DNA of 35,780 bases, from positions 1 to 35,780 of the forward strand of contig JAILBQ010000065.1 of NCBI GenBank assembly GCA_024680815.1, given 5' to 3'. This DNA comes from Lachnospiraceae bacterium. Its GTDB lineage: Bacteria; Bacillota; Clostridia; Lachnospirales; Lachnospiraceae. The position numbers were made by a program, and so were the translations under genes. Positions 7,103 to 16,621 of this stretch are shown here, piece by piece. How positions within the stretch are numbered: position 1 is the stretch's first letter; each line of letters starts with the position of its first letter. The notes under the pieces are model-generated. The model was not told the DNA's origin. It was given only the letters and a program-made list of their open reading frames with translations, and did not search any database.

Positions 7103-8959
7103 ATGTGTCAGACAGGAACAAAGCAGCGTGAAACCAATTCGGAAGGGTCAGGTGCTATTTTCACCGCGACTACCACAACGACGCGGCACAGCCGGCAGGA
7201 ACCTTTAAACGCGGCGCCGGGGCAAATGCAGAATCAGGCTGCAGCCCACGCCCGGGAGGATGAGATGCGTTCCGGTGAAAGGGTTGCGGATGCGGCCGCC
7301 AGATGGTTTTTTGAAGACGGCGACCTCCGTCTGGTTGATGACGAACAGGTTCAGACAAACTTATCCGAAACACTGGGCGGAATCAGCAAGAACAGGAGCT
7401 TAAGCACCTGGGAAAAAACGCGCCGTCTTAAGGCCCAGAAGAAAAAAGAGGTTCTCTATTCCGGTGAGACTGCTTCCGCCTGGCGCTCCCGGAGAGAAGC
7501 GGAACAGGACGGTCAGGGGGCTTCCGCTCCCGAGGAAATGACGGTGAAAGAATATAAGGCCGCCCGGGAAGCTCTAAAAGCAATGGTGTCCTGCTCCACG
7601 GATTTTCTGGATTATTCCGATGACAAAACCTTTGTACAGAATTTTGAGCAGAACTATTCAAGACTCCAGTCCTTCGCCGGATTAAAGAAAATTCTCGAAA
7701 GCCTTCCGGAGGAAACTCCCGAGACGGCAGGTGTCTACGCGGGTTTATCCCCCGCCGAGATCATCGCCGTAAGGCTCAGCAGTGATTTTACCGAGCTGGG
7801 GACAGACTTCAACGAGGCAAACTCCCTGGTATATAAATATACACGCATAAGAGATTTTTACCGCGCCAAGATGGATATTATTTCCAGTCCCTACTATCTG
7901 GTGCTTAAAAAAGAAGATACCGACGGCTCCGGTCCGGAGGAGCTGGAGCGGAAAGCGGCTGAGTTACGGGCGGCGGGGCAGACCGGGCTGGCCGACTATC
8001 TCTCGGCCACGGTAAGGCTTAAGAGGCTGGAGGCGCAGGGTGTAAAGAAGGTCGCCAAAAAGACTGCTGTATTCAGGCGGGAATATGACGACGGAGTCGC
8101 ACAGGCTTCTGTTTCCATTTTAGGATATTCAGCTGAGACAAAAAACACGGGCTCCTCGGTATCAGGCAAAATTGCAGCGTCGGCTATCACCGCAAGCGCC
8201 TCATATAAAGATGATTTTTCAGAGGGAAGCGTAAGCATATCGGTGTTAAAAGCCAGTTTATCGGGAAGCCTGGCTGCTGAGGCCGGAATGAAGAACGGCA
8301 AACTTGTACTCGATGTAGGAGCCCAGGCCGAGGCATCCGTTTCGGCTCTGGAGGCAGAAGCCAAGGTGGACTCCCAGTTCGACCCCCATGCAGGGGAAGA
8401 AGTAAGCGATGAAGAAAGGAAGCGCAGTCTTATTCAGAAAGGCTTCTTCGGTATACACGGGGAGGCCAAAGGACAGGCCCTTACCGCAAAAGGAAAAGCA
8501 ACGGCCAAGGTCGGCAGAATTACTCTGCCGGACGATACAGAGGATACAGGAGCGGCATTCATGTTAAGCGGAGAGGCGGCTCTCCTCAGGGGCTTCCTCA
8601 AAGGGAGCCTGACAATAGCCGGAGTGAAGATCGGAGTCACTCTTTCGGGATCCCTGGGCGGCGTGGGCGGCACCGTCGGCGCCTATATCACAAAAGGAGG
8701 AAAGGTGGGCGTAAGCCTCGGCGCATCGCTTCTTGCCGGAGCAAAAGTGGATTTGGAACTGGATTTCAGCTATTGGCTGGACCGTTTGGCCGAGTCGGAA
8801 GGCTTTGCTACAATGAAGGCCGATCTGGACAGAAAGTTTTCAAATGCCCTCGATACGCTACAGCAGTTCATGCGGATCGGAGGACGGGAGGCCTATGAAA
8901 ACTTCAGTGCAATAAGGGCTGCATTAAGAGCACAGATGGGAATGCCTGAGCCGGCATAA
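7103..8959 (+). CDS. Large protein of unknown function with repetitive beta-rich C-terminal half
   Basis: I do not recognise the family. From ATG 7103, where GGAGG at 7087-7091 lies 11 bases upstream, it is 618 residues; an in-frame ATG at 7085 is less well placed. There is no signal peptide and no clear membrane segment. The N-terminal 75 residues are polar and probably disordered. Residues about 75-320 are helical and charged. From about 330 the sequence becomes Ala/Gly/Ser/Lys-rich with alternating small and hydrophobic residues (KIAASAITASASYKDDF, GEAKGQALTAKGKATAKVG, LGGVGGTVGAYITKGGKVGV), suggesting an amphipathic beta array or repeat solenoid. Such stretches occur in scaffold regions of some large secreted or injected toxins, but no toxin domain is visible. 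It has its own promoter and no informative neighbour. Confidence 0.8.
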   Translation: MCQTGTKQRETNSEGSGAIFTATTTTTRHSRQEPLNAAPGQMQNQAAAHAREDEMRSGERVADAAARWFFEDGDLRLVDDEQVQTNLSETLGGISKNRSLSTWEKTRRLKAQKKKEVLYSGETASAWRSRREAEQDGQGASAPEEMTVKEYKAAREALKAMVSCSTDFLDYSDDKTFVQNFEQNYSRLQSFAGLKKILESLPEETPETAGVYAGLSPAEIIAVRLSSDFTELGTDFNEANSLVYKYTRIRDFYRAKMDIISSPYYLVLKKEDTDGSGPEELERKAAELRAAGQTGLADYLSATVRLKRLEAQGVKKVAKKTAVFRREYDDGVAQASVSILGYSAETKNTGSSVSGKIAASAITASASYKDDFSEGSVSISVLKASLSGSLAAEAGMKNGKLVLDVGAQAEASVSALEAEAKVDSQFDPHAGEEVSDEERKRSLIQKGFFGIHGEAKGQALTAKGKATAKVGRITLPDDTEDTGAAFMLSGEAALLRGFLKGSLTIAGVKIGVTLSGSLGGVGGTVGAYITKGGKVGVSLGASLLAGAKVDLELDFSYWLDRLAESEGFATMKADLDRKFSNALDTLQQFMRIGGREAYENFSAIRAALRAQMGMPEPA

Positions 8960-9003
8960 AAAAAGCTCCCGCCGGCGCAAAAGCATAACAGAGGTGGAGG
9001 ATT

Positions 9004-9828
9004 ATGGACATTTTAAGAGTCAGCGGCGAACTGCCGGACAGAATAAAGGATATTCTCTTTGTTCCCTTTGAGGACGGGAATCAGGCGGTCACCAGGCTTG
9101 AACTGGTGGAAGAGGGGAAGCTGGCGGGCTTTGCGGCCTTCAGCACGGAGGGCCCGGTTGAGCGGCTGGAAATGCTCTACGTTCTGCCTGAATACAGAAG
9201 ACGGGGCTTTGCCATGAAGGTCATGGCGGAAATCGCCAATTTCGGGGAGGCGCAGGGCTGCCGGCTCCTTACGGCGGACTTTCTGCACAGTATGGAAGAC
9301 ATGGAGGAATTTCTGCTGTCCTGCGGGTTCACTATCATGGGCAGTACTCCCGTTTTCGCCTTTCCGTTCTCAGGTTTTATCGAAAATGAGTATCTCCGGA
9401 AAAATCTTTTTGACCGAAAGCTCCCTGGACACACAAAATGTTTTTCGGAGCTTAGCCGGGAGGAGATGTCGGCTGCCCTGGGCCTTTTATCAAAGAACGG
9501 ATACGATGTCTCCAGACTGGGTTCCGCCTCGTTTAACAGGGCCTTAAGCTTCTGTGCCTGGCAGAAAAACACGCTGCAGGGGGTCATCGTCTGCTTCGGC
9601 TTCGGAAAAGACGTGATCATAGAGTATTTTACGGGCCATGACGGGGCCGTATTCCAGCTGGCATTGCTGTTCCGCGAGCTCTTAAAGGTCGTGAACGGTG
9701 AAAACCATGAGGGCGGCAGCTTTCTTATATCGGGCGAAAACCGGCCCGCCGTTTCCCTGATGCAGAACCTCCTTAAAAAAGAGCCTGAACGCGGGGACTT
9801 AATAGTACACGGATATCTGGAGCTTTAA
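9004..9828 (+). CDS. GNAT-family N-acetyltransferase
   Basis: Acetyl-CoA-dependent acyltransferase of the GNAT fold. The N-terminal half (about residues 28-120) has strand-loop-helix LEMLYVLPEYRRRGFAMKVM, where RRRGFA is the acetyl-CoA pyrophosphate loop, followed by the usual later motif ending FLLSCGFTIMG. The second half (about 145-274) has no clear acetyl-CoA loop and may be a degenerate second GNAT-like or substrate-binding domain; at 274 residues the protein is longer than a single GNAT domain. GGTGGAGG a few bases before ATG 9004 is a good ribosome site. It follows the 7103 gene by 44 bases on the same strand and may be co-transcribed. The substrate cannot be read from sequence. Confidence 0.82.
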   Translation: MDILRVSGELPDRIKDILFVPFEDGNQAVTRLELVEEGKLAGFAAFSTEGPVERLEMLYVLPEYRRRGFAMKVMAEIANFGEAQGCRLLTADFLHSMEDMEEFLLSCGFTIMGSTPVFAFPFSGFIENEYLRKNLFDRKLPGHTKCFSELSREEMSAALGLLSKNGYDVSRLGSASFNRALSFCAWQKNTLQGVIVCFGFGKDVIIEYFTGHDGAVFQLALLFRELLKVVNGENHEGGSFLISGENRPAVSLMQNLLKKEPERGDLIVHGYLEL

Positions 9829-9875
9829 AACCCCGAAGCCCTGGTGCTTTCCTGTGGAATTAATTCTCTTCTGAT

Positions 9876-9883
9876 GTTATAAT
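9876..9883 (+). promoter_or_regulatory. Extended -10 promoter for the HD-GYP gene
   Basis: TATAAT at 9878-9883 preceded one base upstream by TG (reading TG then T, extended -10). There is no good -35 at 17 bases. The ATG at 9917 follows 33 bases later. Confidence 0.55.
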
Positions 9884-9916
9884 TGAGAAGTCTGAGGGGA
9901 CGGGAATGCGCTTAAC

Positions 9917-10963
9917 ATGAATACTGAGTACAAAGAAAAACCAGCTGTCGAAAACAAAACCTCATATGTCGGATATGCGCTGCTGCTTATTCTGTATCTC
10001 GTTGCGGCAGTGCTCGCCTCCTTAACAGCCCAGTCCAGAAACATTTTAACGGTCGGACAATACACACTACCGGCAAATACATTTACGGCGGTTTTTTCTT
10101 CTTTTGCCAATATCCTTCTTTTCTTTCTTGTGGTACTGTACCGTAAACCCGGTTTTATTACCTCTCTTATTATTCTTATTCTCCAGTTTCCCATGATCGT
10201 TATCGGAATTGTGTCACGTCACAATCTGGCAAGTATTCCGGGGCTTTTCACCAACGTATTTACGATTACTGCCATCGTGCTGATTTACCGCAGCGGCAGG
10301 CGGATTGAAGAATACCGGACGAAAGAAATCCTGCATCTTAAGGAGCAGCAGCTCATTTCCCAGAGGCTCTTCGAGCAGACCGCCACCGCTCTTGTCAACG
10401 CAATAGACGCGAAAGACACCTATTCCCACGGTCATTCCTTAAGAGTTGCCAGATATTCCGAAAAAATTGCGGAAATGCTGGGAAAAAGCGAAGAAGAATG
10501 CTATAAGATCTACTACGCGGCCCTTCTCCATGATGTAGGAAAAATCGGTATTGATGAGCGGATAATCAACAAGGACGGCAAGCTTACGAAGGAAGAGTAT
10601 GAGATTATAAAGCAGCATCCCATAATGGGAAACCAGATTCTTTCAAGCATCAACGAATATCCATATCTGAGCATCGGAGCCCATTACCATCATGAGCGCT
10701 ATGACGGAAAGGGTTATCCCGACGGTCTTAAAGCGGGGGAAATCCCCGAAATAGCCAGGATCATCTCCGTGGCGGACGCCTACGACGCCATGTCTTCCAA
10801 CAGAAGCTACCGAACGGCGATTCCCCAGCATATTGTGCGGGAGGAAATCGCTAAAGGGGCCGGAACCCAGTTCGATCCTGTCTTCGCAGATATCATGCTG
10901 CGGCTTATCGATCTGGATACCGAATACCAGATGAAGGAAAAAAAATCGGGTCAGCTCTCCTGA
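9917..10963 (+). CDS. Membrane HD-GYP protein, predicted c-di-GMP phosphodiesterase
   Basis: Predicted to hydrolyse cyclic di-GMP at the membrane. Residues about 17-125 hold four hydrophobic segments forming a small membrane sensor module. A short helical linker (126-155) leads to a canonical HD-GYP domain (about 155-345): TYSHGHSLRVA, HDVGKIG with the HD pair at 205-206, QHP, HHERYDGKGYP at 258-268, and SVADAYDAMSSNRSYR. All metal-ligand and signature residues appear present. The domain could also act on other cyclic dinucleotides such as cGAMP. The start at 9917 lacks a strong ribosome site at ideal distance (GAGGGG about 17 bases upstream), so expression may be low. The next gene is also a c-di-GMP phosphodiesterase candidate. 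Confidence 0.9.
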   Translation: MNTEYKEKPAVENKTSYVGYALLLILYLVAAVLASLTAQSRNILTVGQYTLPANTFTAVFSSFANILLFFLVVLYRKPGFITSLIILILQFPMIVIGIVSRHNLASIPGLFTNVFTITAIVLIYRSGRRIEEYRTKEILHLKEQQLISQRLFEQTATALVNAIDAKDTYSHGHSLRVARYSEKIAEMLGKSEEECYKIYYAALLHDVGKIGIDERIINKDGKLTKEEYEIIKQHPIMGNQILSSINEYPYLSIGAHYHHERYDGKGYPDGLKAGEIPEIARIISVADAYDAMSSNRSYRTAIPQHIVREEIAKGAGTQFDPVFADIMLRLIDLDTEYQMKEKKSGQLS

Positions 10964-10987
10964 AACTCCCATGAAAACAAGAATTTC

Positions 10988-11016
10988 TTTACCGTATTAA
11001 GAATATCTGCTATAAT
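10988..11016 (+). promoter_or_regulatory. Promoter for the EAL-deoC-hypF run
   Basis: TTTACC (10988-10993), a 17-base spacer, and TATAAT (11011-11016), with TGC directly before the -10 (extended -10). The ATG at 11061 follows with AGGAGG upstream. Confidence 0.7.
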
Positions 11017-11060
11017 AAAGTTTCCTCTTTTATTGTCCCTCCCTTCGCAGGAGGCTGCTG

Positions 11061-13523
11061 ATGACTAAACGCACTGATCATGACAGTATCCCGGAGATGT
11101 TCGCAAAGAACCTCGCGGGAGGAACCTTTATTTACCGGGCAGACCCGGAGCACAGCCTTGTTTACGCGGACGAGGGTATGGTTCGGCTGTTTGAGTGCGA
11201 TGATTACGAGGATTTTGTCGAACTCGTGGGCAACAGCTTCGACGGCATAGTCAGCGAATCCCAGTCAGATACGGTTATCAGGGAAATCGATTTCCAGCTC
11301 GAGGAGTCCCAGAACCGTTCCGGTTACGTTTTCTATCATATCCAGACAAAGCACGGCAATATACGCAGGGTTGTTAATCACTGGACCCTGGTTCACGACA
11401 GTTCCGAAGGCGATCTCTTTTATGCCTGTATTTTCCTTCATAAAACCGACAATGTGGGCTCGGATTTCGATTCCACGACAGGCCTTTACGGAAAGCGCAA
11501 GCTCACCAGGCATGTCGCCGCCGTAAGCAGAAGGCTGGGTGACAAAAGCTCGGGAGACTACGCCATTATCTACGTGAACCTTGTGAATTTCAAGCTTCTT
11601 AATATCGAAAAGGGCGTGACCGCAGGTGACGATTGTCTGACGATTATCTCCGACATTCTGCGGCGCTGCTATAAAAAAGCCTATATTTCCCGGATTTCCG
11701 GTGACCATTTCGCGGTTTTTTCCGGATATGAAAATCTCGTTCAGAAGTCCGAAGAGGTCAGAAAGCAGTTCTTTGACGCATACGGCGGCGAAAACCACGT
11801 TGTGCTGAAGTTCGGAATATACCATTTTCCCCTGCTTCCGAATTTTGACATAGAATTTGCTCTTTCCCAGGCAAAGATTGCCTGCGACCATATCAAATAC
11901 GATTCAAAAACTGATGTTATTGAATATTCGGACAATCTGATAAAGGAAATCAAAACCGGCCAGCATGTGGTCCGTAAAATCGACGAGGCCATTGAGAAGG
12001 GGTGGATCCGGGTGTATTTCCAGCCGGTGATCCGCTCCCTGACCGGGTGTCTTTGCGGGATGGAATCCCTGGCCCGCTGGATTGACCCGGAATTCGGCTT
12101 TTTAAATCCTAATCAGTTTATCGGGATTCTGGAGCAGGAACGCTGCATCCATAAGCTGGACTGCTTCATTGTGCAGGAAGTCTGCAAAAGCATACATGAA
12201 CGTCTCGAGGCGGAGCTGCCCATGGTTCCCGTATCGGTGAATTTTTCCAGACTGGACTTTGTTATGTGCGACATGCTTTCGGTGGTGGGAGCGGCGGTGA
12301 AAAAGTATGACGTTCCCAGGGACTGCCTCCATATTGAGGTCACGGAAAGCATGATTTCCTCAGACAAGGAGATGATGAGGGGCGTTATCAACAGCTTCCG
12401 CAAAGCAGGCTATGAGGTCTGGATGGACGATTTCGGCAGCGGCTATTCATCTCTGAACCTTTTAAAGGATTATCAGTTTGACACTCTCAAACTGGACATG
12501 AATTTCCTCTATCCCTTCACGGAAAAGTCCAGGAATATCGTACGTTCCACCGTGACCATGGCCAAGGAAATCGGTATGAAGACCCTGACGGAGGGCGTGG
12601 AAACAAAGGAGCATCTGGATTTCTTAAGGGAAATCGGCTGTGAAATGATTCAGGGCTATTATTACGGACGGCCCGAGCCGCTGGACGAAGTCTTCCGGCA
12701 GCTTGAAGAAAAGGGTATTCAGATCGAAACCAGATCTCAGCGGTATTTCTACGAGGTTGCGGGCTTCCATGCCAGGGCCACGGACACCCCTTTGGAAATC
12801 ATAGAGGATGACAACGGTTCTTTCCGGACTCTCTTTATGAACCGGAAATATCAGGAGCAGATTTTTGAAGAGGCCTCAGGTCTGGATATAGAGGAGATTG
12901 ACCGGCGTATCTACCACACGGAATCTCCACTTATCCATAAGTACCGGGAATTTGCGGATCAGCTGGAGAGCACTGACAGGCCCGAAAGATTTTACTATAC
13001 CGCCAACGGAAATTATTACTGCTTTGAGGGGCAGACCCTGGTAAACACCGGTGAAAAGCACATAATAAAAGGTTCGATAATAAACCTGACCAAAGACCAG
13101 TGGAAAAACGAAAAAGAAAGGCTGGACTCCAAGCTTCATGAGCTCAACCTGCTTTTTGAGGCCGTGCTTCTGGTAAATATAAGGTCCATGACCCTTTCAC
13201 CTCTTCTGGGAAGCTTTCTCTTTACCAAAACTGACCCGGATTCCCATATCAGCCTTTCGGAGGGTCAGCAGCACATTCTGGAAAGGGTTCATCCGGAGGA
13301 TTGTGACCTCTTCCGGGCCTTTATTGACGGCAATACCCTTTATGACAGAATCGTCCGGTCGGAAAAGGGCTATGTGAACGAGGCTTTCAGACTGCGCAGC
13401 GAAGACGGGGGCTATTGCTGGAAAGAGGCATACCTGATGCTGATTCCCGGCACCGGAGGAAAGGAATATCTATATTGTTTAAAATCTTTAAATGAAAGCA
13501 TTTTTGAAAGGAGCCGGCAGTGA
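11061..13523 (+). CDS. PAS-GGDEF(degenerate)-EAL protein, predicted c-di-GMP phosphodiesterase
   Basis: An 820-residue soluble signalling protein. Residues about 15-130 look like a PAS domain. The GGDEF-type domain (about 135-290) is degenerate: the active loop reads SGDHF (213-217) and the metal site reads NLVNFK, so cyclase activity is unlikely. The EAL domain (about 305-550) appears catalytically intact: ESLAR (335-339), [34 protein letters not shown] and IQGYYYGRP. The last 260 residues resemble one or two further PAS-like folds. No membrane segment is seen. AGGAGG precedes the ATG. The stop overlaps the deoC GTG by four bases, implying translational coupling. The degenerate GGDEF may bind GTP as a regulator, as in other such proteins; that is inference. 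Confidence 0.88.
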   Translation: MTKRTDHDSIPEMFAKNLAGGTFIYRADPEHSLVYADEGMVRLFECDDYEDFVELVGNSFDGIVSESQSDTVIREIDFQLEESQNRSGYVFYHIQTKHGNIRRVVNHWTLVHDSSEGDLFYACIFLHKTDNVGSDFDSTTGLYGKRKLTRHVAAVSRRLGDKSSGDYAIIYVNLVNFKLLNIEKGVTAGDDCLTIISDILRRCYKKAYISRISGDHFAVFSGYENLVQKSEEVRKQFFDAYGGENHVVLKFGIYHFPLLPNFDIEFALSQAKIACDHIKYDSKTDVIEYSDNLIKEIKTGQHVVRKIDEAIEKGWIRVYFQPVIRSLTGCLCGMESLARWIDPEFGFLNPNQFIGILEQERCIHKLDCFIVQEVCKSIHERLEAELPMVPVSVNFSRLDFVMCDMLSVVGAAVKKYDVPRDCLHIEVTESMISSDKEMMRGVINSFRKAGYEVWMDDFGSGYSSLNLLKDYQFDTLKLDMNFLYPFTEKSRNIVRSTVTMAKEIGMKTLTEGVETKEHLDFLREIGCEMIQGYYYGRPEPLDEVFRQLEEKGIQIETRSQRYFYEVAGFHARATDTPLEIIEDDNGSFRTLFMNRKYQEQIFEEASGLDIEEIDRRIYHTESPLIHKYREFADQLESTDRPERFYYTANGNYYCFEGQTLVNTGEKHIIKGSIINLTKDQWKNEKERLDSKLHELNLLFEAVLLVNIRSMTLSPLLGSFLFTKTDPDSHISLSEGQQHILERVHPEDCDLFRAFIDGNTLYDRIVRSEKGYVNEAFRLRSEDGGYCWKEAYLMLIPGTGGKEYLYCLKSLNESIFERSRQ

Positions 13524-14170
13524 CTATCGAAGAAATTCTCGGAAAATGCGACCATACCCTGCTGAAACAGACCGCTTCCTGGGAGGAAATAAAGGCTCTC
13601 GCGGACGACGCGGTCAGATTTAATACGGCTTCAATCTGTATTCCTCCCTGCTATGTCAGGCAGGCAAAGGACTATGTGGGAGATAAAATGAAGGTCTGTA
13701 CCGTAATCGGCTTCCCGAACGGCAACATGACCACAGCCGCCAAGGTATTTGAAACCGGGGACGCGATAAAAAACGGCGCGGACGAAATTGACATGGTGAT
13801 CAATATCGGCCGGCTTAAAGCCGGAGAGGACGAGGCTGTGCTCCGGGAAATCCGGGAAATCCGGAAAGCGGCGGCGGGCCGGATCCTTAAGGTCATCGTG
13901 GAGGCCTGTCTTTTAAATCAGGAGGAGAAAATCCGGATCTGCGGCCTTGTGACCGAGGCGGGGGCGGATTATATCAAGACCTCCACCGGCTTTTCCGAAG
14001 GCGGAGCCACCTTTTCCGATGTGGCCCTTTTCGCGGAGCATATAGGCGAAAACGTTAAAATCAAGGCAGCCGGCGGAATTTCCACTCTTGAAGACGCGGA
14101 GGAATTTATCCGGCTCGGGGCGGACCGCCTGGGCACCAGTCGTATCGTCGCTCTCGCAAAGGCTCAATGA
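13520..14170 (+). CDS. deoC: Deoxyribose-phosphate aldolase
   Basis: Class I aldolase converting 2-deoxyribose-5-phosphate to glyceraldehyde-3-phosphate and acetaldehyde, in deoxynucleoside breakdown. At 216 residues it has the usual DERA length. Visible signatures: DHTLLK at the N-terminus, [25 protein letters not shown] with the relay Asp91, [21 protein letters not shown] with the Schiff-base Lys153, and KAAGGI with Lys182. The start is GTG inside the overlapping GTGA of the upstream EAL gene, with AAAGGAG just before it. Its stop overlaps the hypF ATG. No other deo genes are in view, so its presence between a c-di-GMP enzyme and hypF is odd. Confidence 0.95.
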   Translation: MTIEEILGKCDHTLLKQTASWEEIKALADDAVRFNTASICIPPCYVRQAKDYVGDKMKVCTVIGFPNGNMTTAAKVFETGDAIKNGADEIDMVINIGRLKAGEDEAVLREIREIRKAAAGRILKVIVEACLLNQEEKIRICGLVTEAGADYIKTSTGFSEGGATFSDVALFAEHIGENVKIKAAGGISTLEDAEEFIRLGADRLGTSRIVALAKAQ

Positions 14171-16620
14171 CAGCCTTCCGTACCATTCGTATATACGGCA
14201 TTGTGCAGGGCGTGGGCTTTCGCCCCACCGTGAAGCGCCTGGCGGATGAATACTCCGTCGCCGGCTCGGTCCGAAACGCCGGAGCATATGTTGAAATCCG
14301 GGCCCGGGGCGAAGAGGAGGCCCTGAAAGCCTTTATTTCCGATCTTCAGAGACGCTCCCCGGAGCGCTCGGAAATTCTTAAGTTTTCCGTTTCCCCTGCG
14401 AAAGCCTTTGAAGCGGACACCTTTCAGATCACAGATAGCCTCTCCAGACCCGGAGAGGTTTATATTTCCCCGGACATCGCCATATGTGACGACTGCGCCC
14501 GGGAGCTTTTCGACAGAGATAACATTCGTTATCTCCATCCCTTCATCAACTGCACCCTCTGCGGGCCGCGATTCACGATTCTCGAACACCTCCCCTACGA
14601 CAGGGAGCGCACCTCCATGAAAAGCTTCCCGATGTGCCCCTCCTGCGCACAGGAGTATAAAAATCCTGCCTCCAGGCGCTTCGACGCCCAGCCGGTCTGC
14701 TGCAATAACTGCGGGCCCGGGGTATACGGTTTTCCGGGCAGGGCGGGGGCGGCAGGGCTTCCGGCGGAACCGGAGGGCGGCCTTTTGCGGGATCTTGCCG
14801 CCATCCGGAAGGCCCGGGAAATAATCCGCCGGGGCGGAATCGTGGCGGTTAAGGGAATCGGCGGCTTTCACCTCTGCTGCGACGCCGGAAACGACGGGGC
14901 GGTACGTCTCCTTCGGGAAAGAAAGCACCGCCCGGCAAAGCCCTTTGCCCTGATGTCTGATAATATCGATACGGTGCGAAGCCTCTGTTTTGTAAGCGAT
15001 GCGGAAGAAGCGGAGCTTACCGGCCACAGGAAACCCATTGTGCTTTTAAAAAAGCGGGAGAGCGCCTTTCCCCGGGCTTTATCCATCTCCCCCGCTGTCG
15101 CTCCGGATAACCCCCGTCTCGGCGTTATGCTGCCCTACGCCCCCATACATTTATTGCTGTTCCGATATGACGAAACGGACGACGGCGGGAACGGCGTTGT
15201 CTCCGGTTCCGGCCCCGCACGCTTTCCGAAGGCCCTGGTTATGACCAGCGGCAATGTTTCCGGCGCCCCGATCGCGAAGGATGACGAAAGCGCGGTTTCA
15301 ATGCTCGATGATATCGCGGATTATTTCCTGAGCCACGACAGGCCGGTTCTCACCCGGGCGGACGATTCCGTGGTTATCTTTTCCGGCGAAAGGCCGTATT
15401 TTATCAGAAGATCCCGGGGCTATGCCCCTCTGCCGGTTATTATGGAGAATCCGCCGGAAGTAAAGGACGTCCCGGCCCTTTCAGGCCTGACTGCGCCCGG
15501 GATAACAGGTGATATTTTAGCTGTGGGAGGAGAGTTTAAGAACACTTTCTGCATCGGGAAAGGGAATCTCCTCTATCCCTCAGCCTATATCGGAGACATG
15601 GAGGACGAGCGCTCCGTGGCAGCGCTGGAGGAATCCGCGGAACGGATGATCACCCTTCTGGAGGCAGATATAAAAACCGTGGTCTGCGACCTGCATCCCG
15701 GCTACAACACCACGCACTTCGCCGAACGCTTTGCCGGAAAGAAAGGCGCCGGGCTTATACGCGTGCAGCACCACCACGCCCATATTTTATCCTGTATGGC
15801 GGAATATGACCTCAAAGGCCCCGTTCTGGGCATAGCCCTTGACGGCACAGGGTACGGCACCGACGGCACGATCTGGGGCGGGGAGATACTGGAGGCGGAT
15901 TTAAAAGGTTTTACCAGAAAAGCGTACCTTACGCCTTTCCGGCAGCCCGGAGGGGATGCCGGGGCAAGAGAGGGATGGCGCATTGCCTCCTCCCTCATCC
16001 GTCAGACATTTCCGGAGGCGGAGAGCGCGGAATTATCTGCCGCTCTGGGACTCTGCGAAGAAGCGGAATTTGATATGCTGCGAAAAAGCCTGTTATCGGG
16101 CGTTAACGTCCGTACCTCCACAAGCTGCGGCAGGCTCTTTGACGCCGTAAGCGCGATTCTGGGCCTGAAAAGGGAATCCGCCTTTGAGGGGGAGGCCGCG
16201 ATGGCTTTGCAGTTCGCGGCGGAGCGCTTTGAACGCCGGGACGGGAAAAGCGGATACGGGGAAGCTGCCGCCAAAGCCGGAGTTTCCGCCGCCGGTCCCG
16301 TCATCGACACCCCGGCCCTCATAAGACGCATGGCAGCAGGCCGTCTGGCCGGGGAAAATACGGAGAGCCTGGCCTTTGAATTTCATGATACCCTCTCGGC
16401 CCTTATTGCCATAAAAACCCTGGAGCTGGGAGTGGAAAGCGGTATCCGCACCGCCGTCCTCTCGGGGGGCTGCTTTCAGAATCTGCTTTTTCTCAGGCTT
16501 TTAAGCTCAAAACTTGAAAAGAGAGGCTTCAGGGTTTTTACACCCCGAAGCCTCCCCGCAAACGACAATGGTCTGTCCCTCGGACAATGCTTTTACGGCC
16601 TTGCCGCAGAACGCCCCTGA
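14167..16620 (+). CDS. hypF: [NiFe]-hydrogenase maturation carbamoyltransferase HypF
   Basis: Makes carbamoyl-AMP from carbamoyl phosphate and transfers the carbamoyl group to HypE, the source of the CN ligands of the NiFe site. Domains: acylphosphatase-like (about 5-90, [10 protein letters not shown]), a double zinc finger with the family spacing CX2CX18CX2CX24CX2CX18CX2C (Cys107 to Cys182), a YrdC-like domain (about 200-390, with [11 protein letters not shown]), and a Kae1-like domain (about 415-817, [34 protein letters not shown]). The length, 817, is somewhat above the usual 750-780. ATG overlaps the deoC stop in ATGA. No hypA-E or hydrogenase genes are in the window, so partners must lie elsewhere. 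The stop codon ends one base short of the converging gene. Confidence 0.95.
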   Translation: MTAFRTIRIYGIVQGVGFRPTVKRLADEYSVAGSVRNAGAYVEIRARGEEEALKAFISDLQRRSPERSEILKFSVSPAKAFEADTFQITDSLSRPGEVYISPDIAICDDCARELFDRDNIRYLHPFINCTLCGPRFTILEHLPYDRERTSMKSFPMCPSCAQEYKNPASRRFDAQPVCCNNCGPGVYGFPGRAGAAGLPAEPEGGLLRDLAAIRKAREIIRRGGIVAVKGIGGFHLCCDAGNDGAVRLLRERKHRPAKPFALMSDNIDTVRSLCFVSDAEEAELTGHRKPIVLLKKRESAFPRALSISPAVAPDNPRLGVMLPYAPIHLLLFRYDETDDGGNGVVSGSGPARFPKALVMTSGNVSGAPIAKDDESAVSMLDDIADYFLSHDRPVLTRADDSVVIFSGERPYFIRRSRGYAPLPVIMENPPEVKDVPALSGLTAPGITGDILAVGGEFKNTFCIGKGNLLYPSAYIGDMEDERSVAALEESAERMITLLEADIKTVVCDLHPGYNTTHFAERFAGKKGAGLIRVQHHHAHILSCMAEYDLKGPVLGIALDGTGYGTDGTIWGGEILEADLKGFTRKAYLTPFRQPGGDAGAREGWRIASSLIRQTFPEAESAELSAALGLCEEAEFDMLRKSLLSGVNVRTSTSCGRLFDAVSAILGLKRESAFEGEAAMALQFAAERFERRDGKSGYGEAAAKAGVSAAGPVIDTPALIRRMAAGRLAGENTESLAFEFHDTLSALIAIKTLELGVESGIRTAVLSGGCFQNLLFLRLLSSKLEKRGFRVFTPRSLPANDNGLSLGQCFYGLAAERP

Positions 16621-16621
16621 C

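Noticed and set aside
11641..11720. Active diguanylate cyclase in the 820-residue protein
   Set aside because: The active loop reads SGDHF and the first metal Asp is replaced by Asn, so cyclase activity is not supported.
14164..15027. Minus-strand frame of 287 residues opposite hypF
   Set aside because: Antisense to the conserved zinc-finger and YrdC region of hypF; no recognisable domain.
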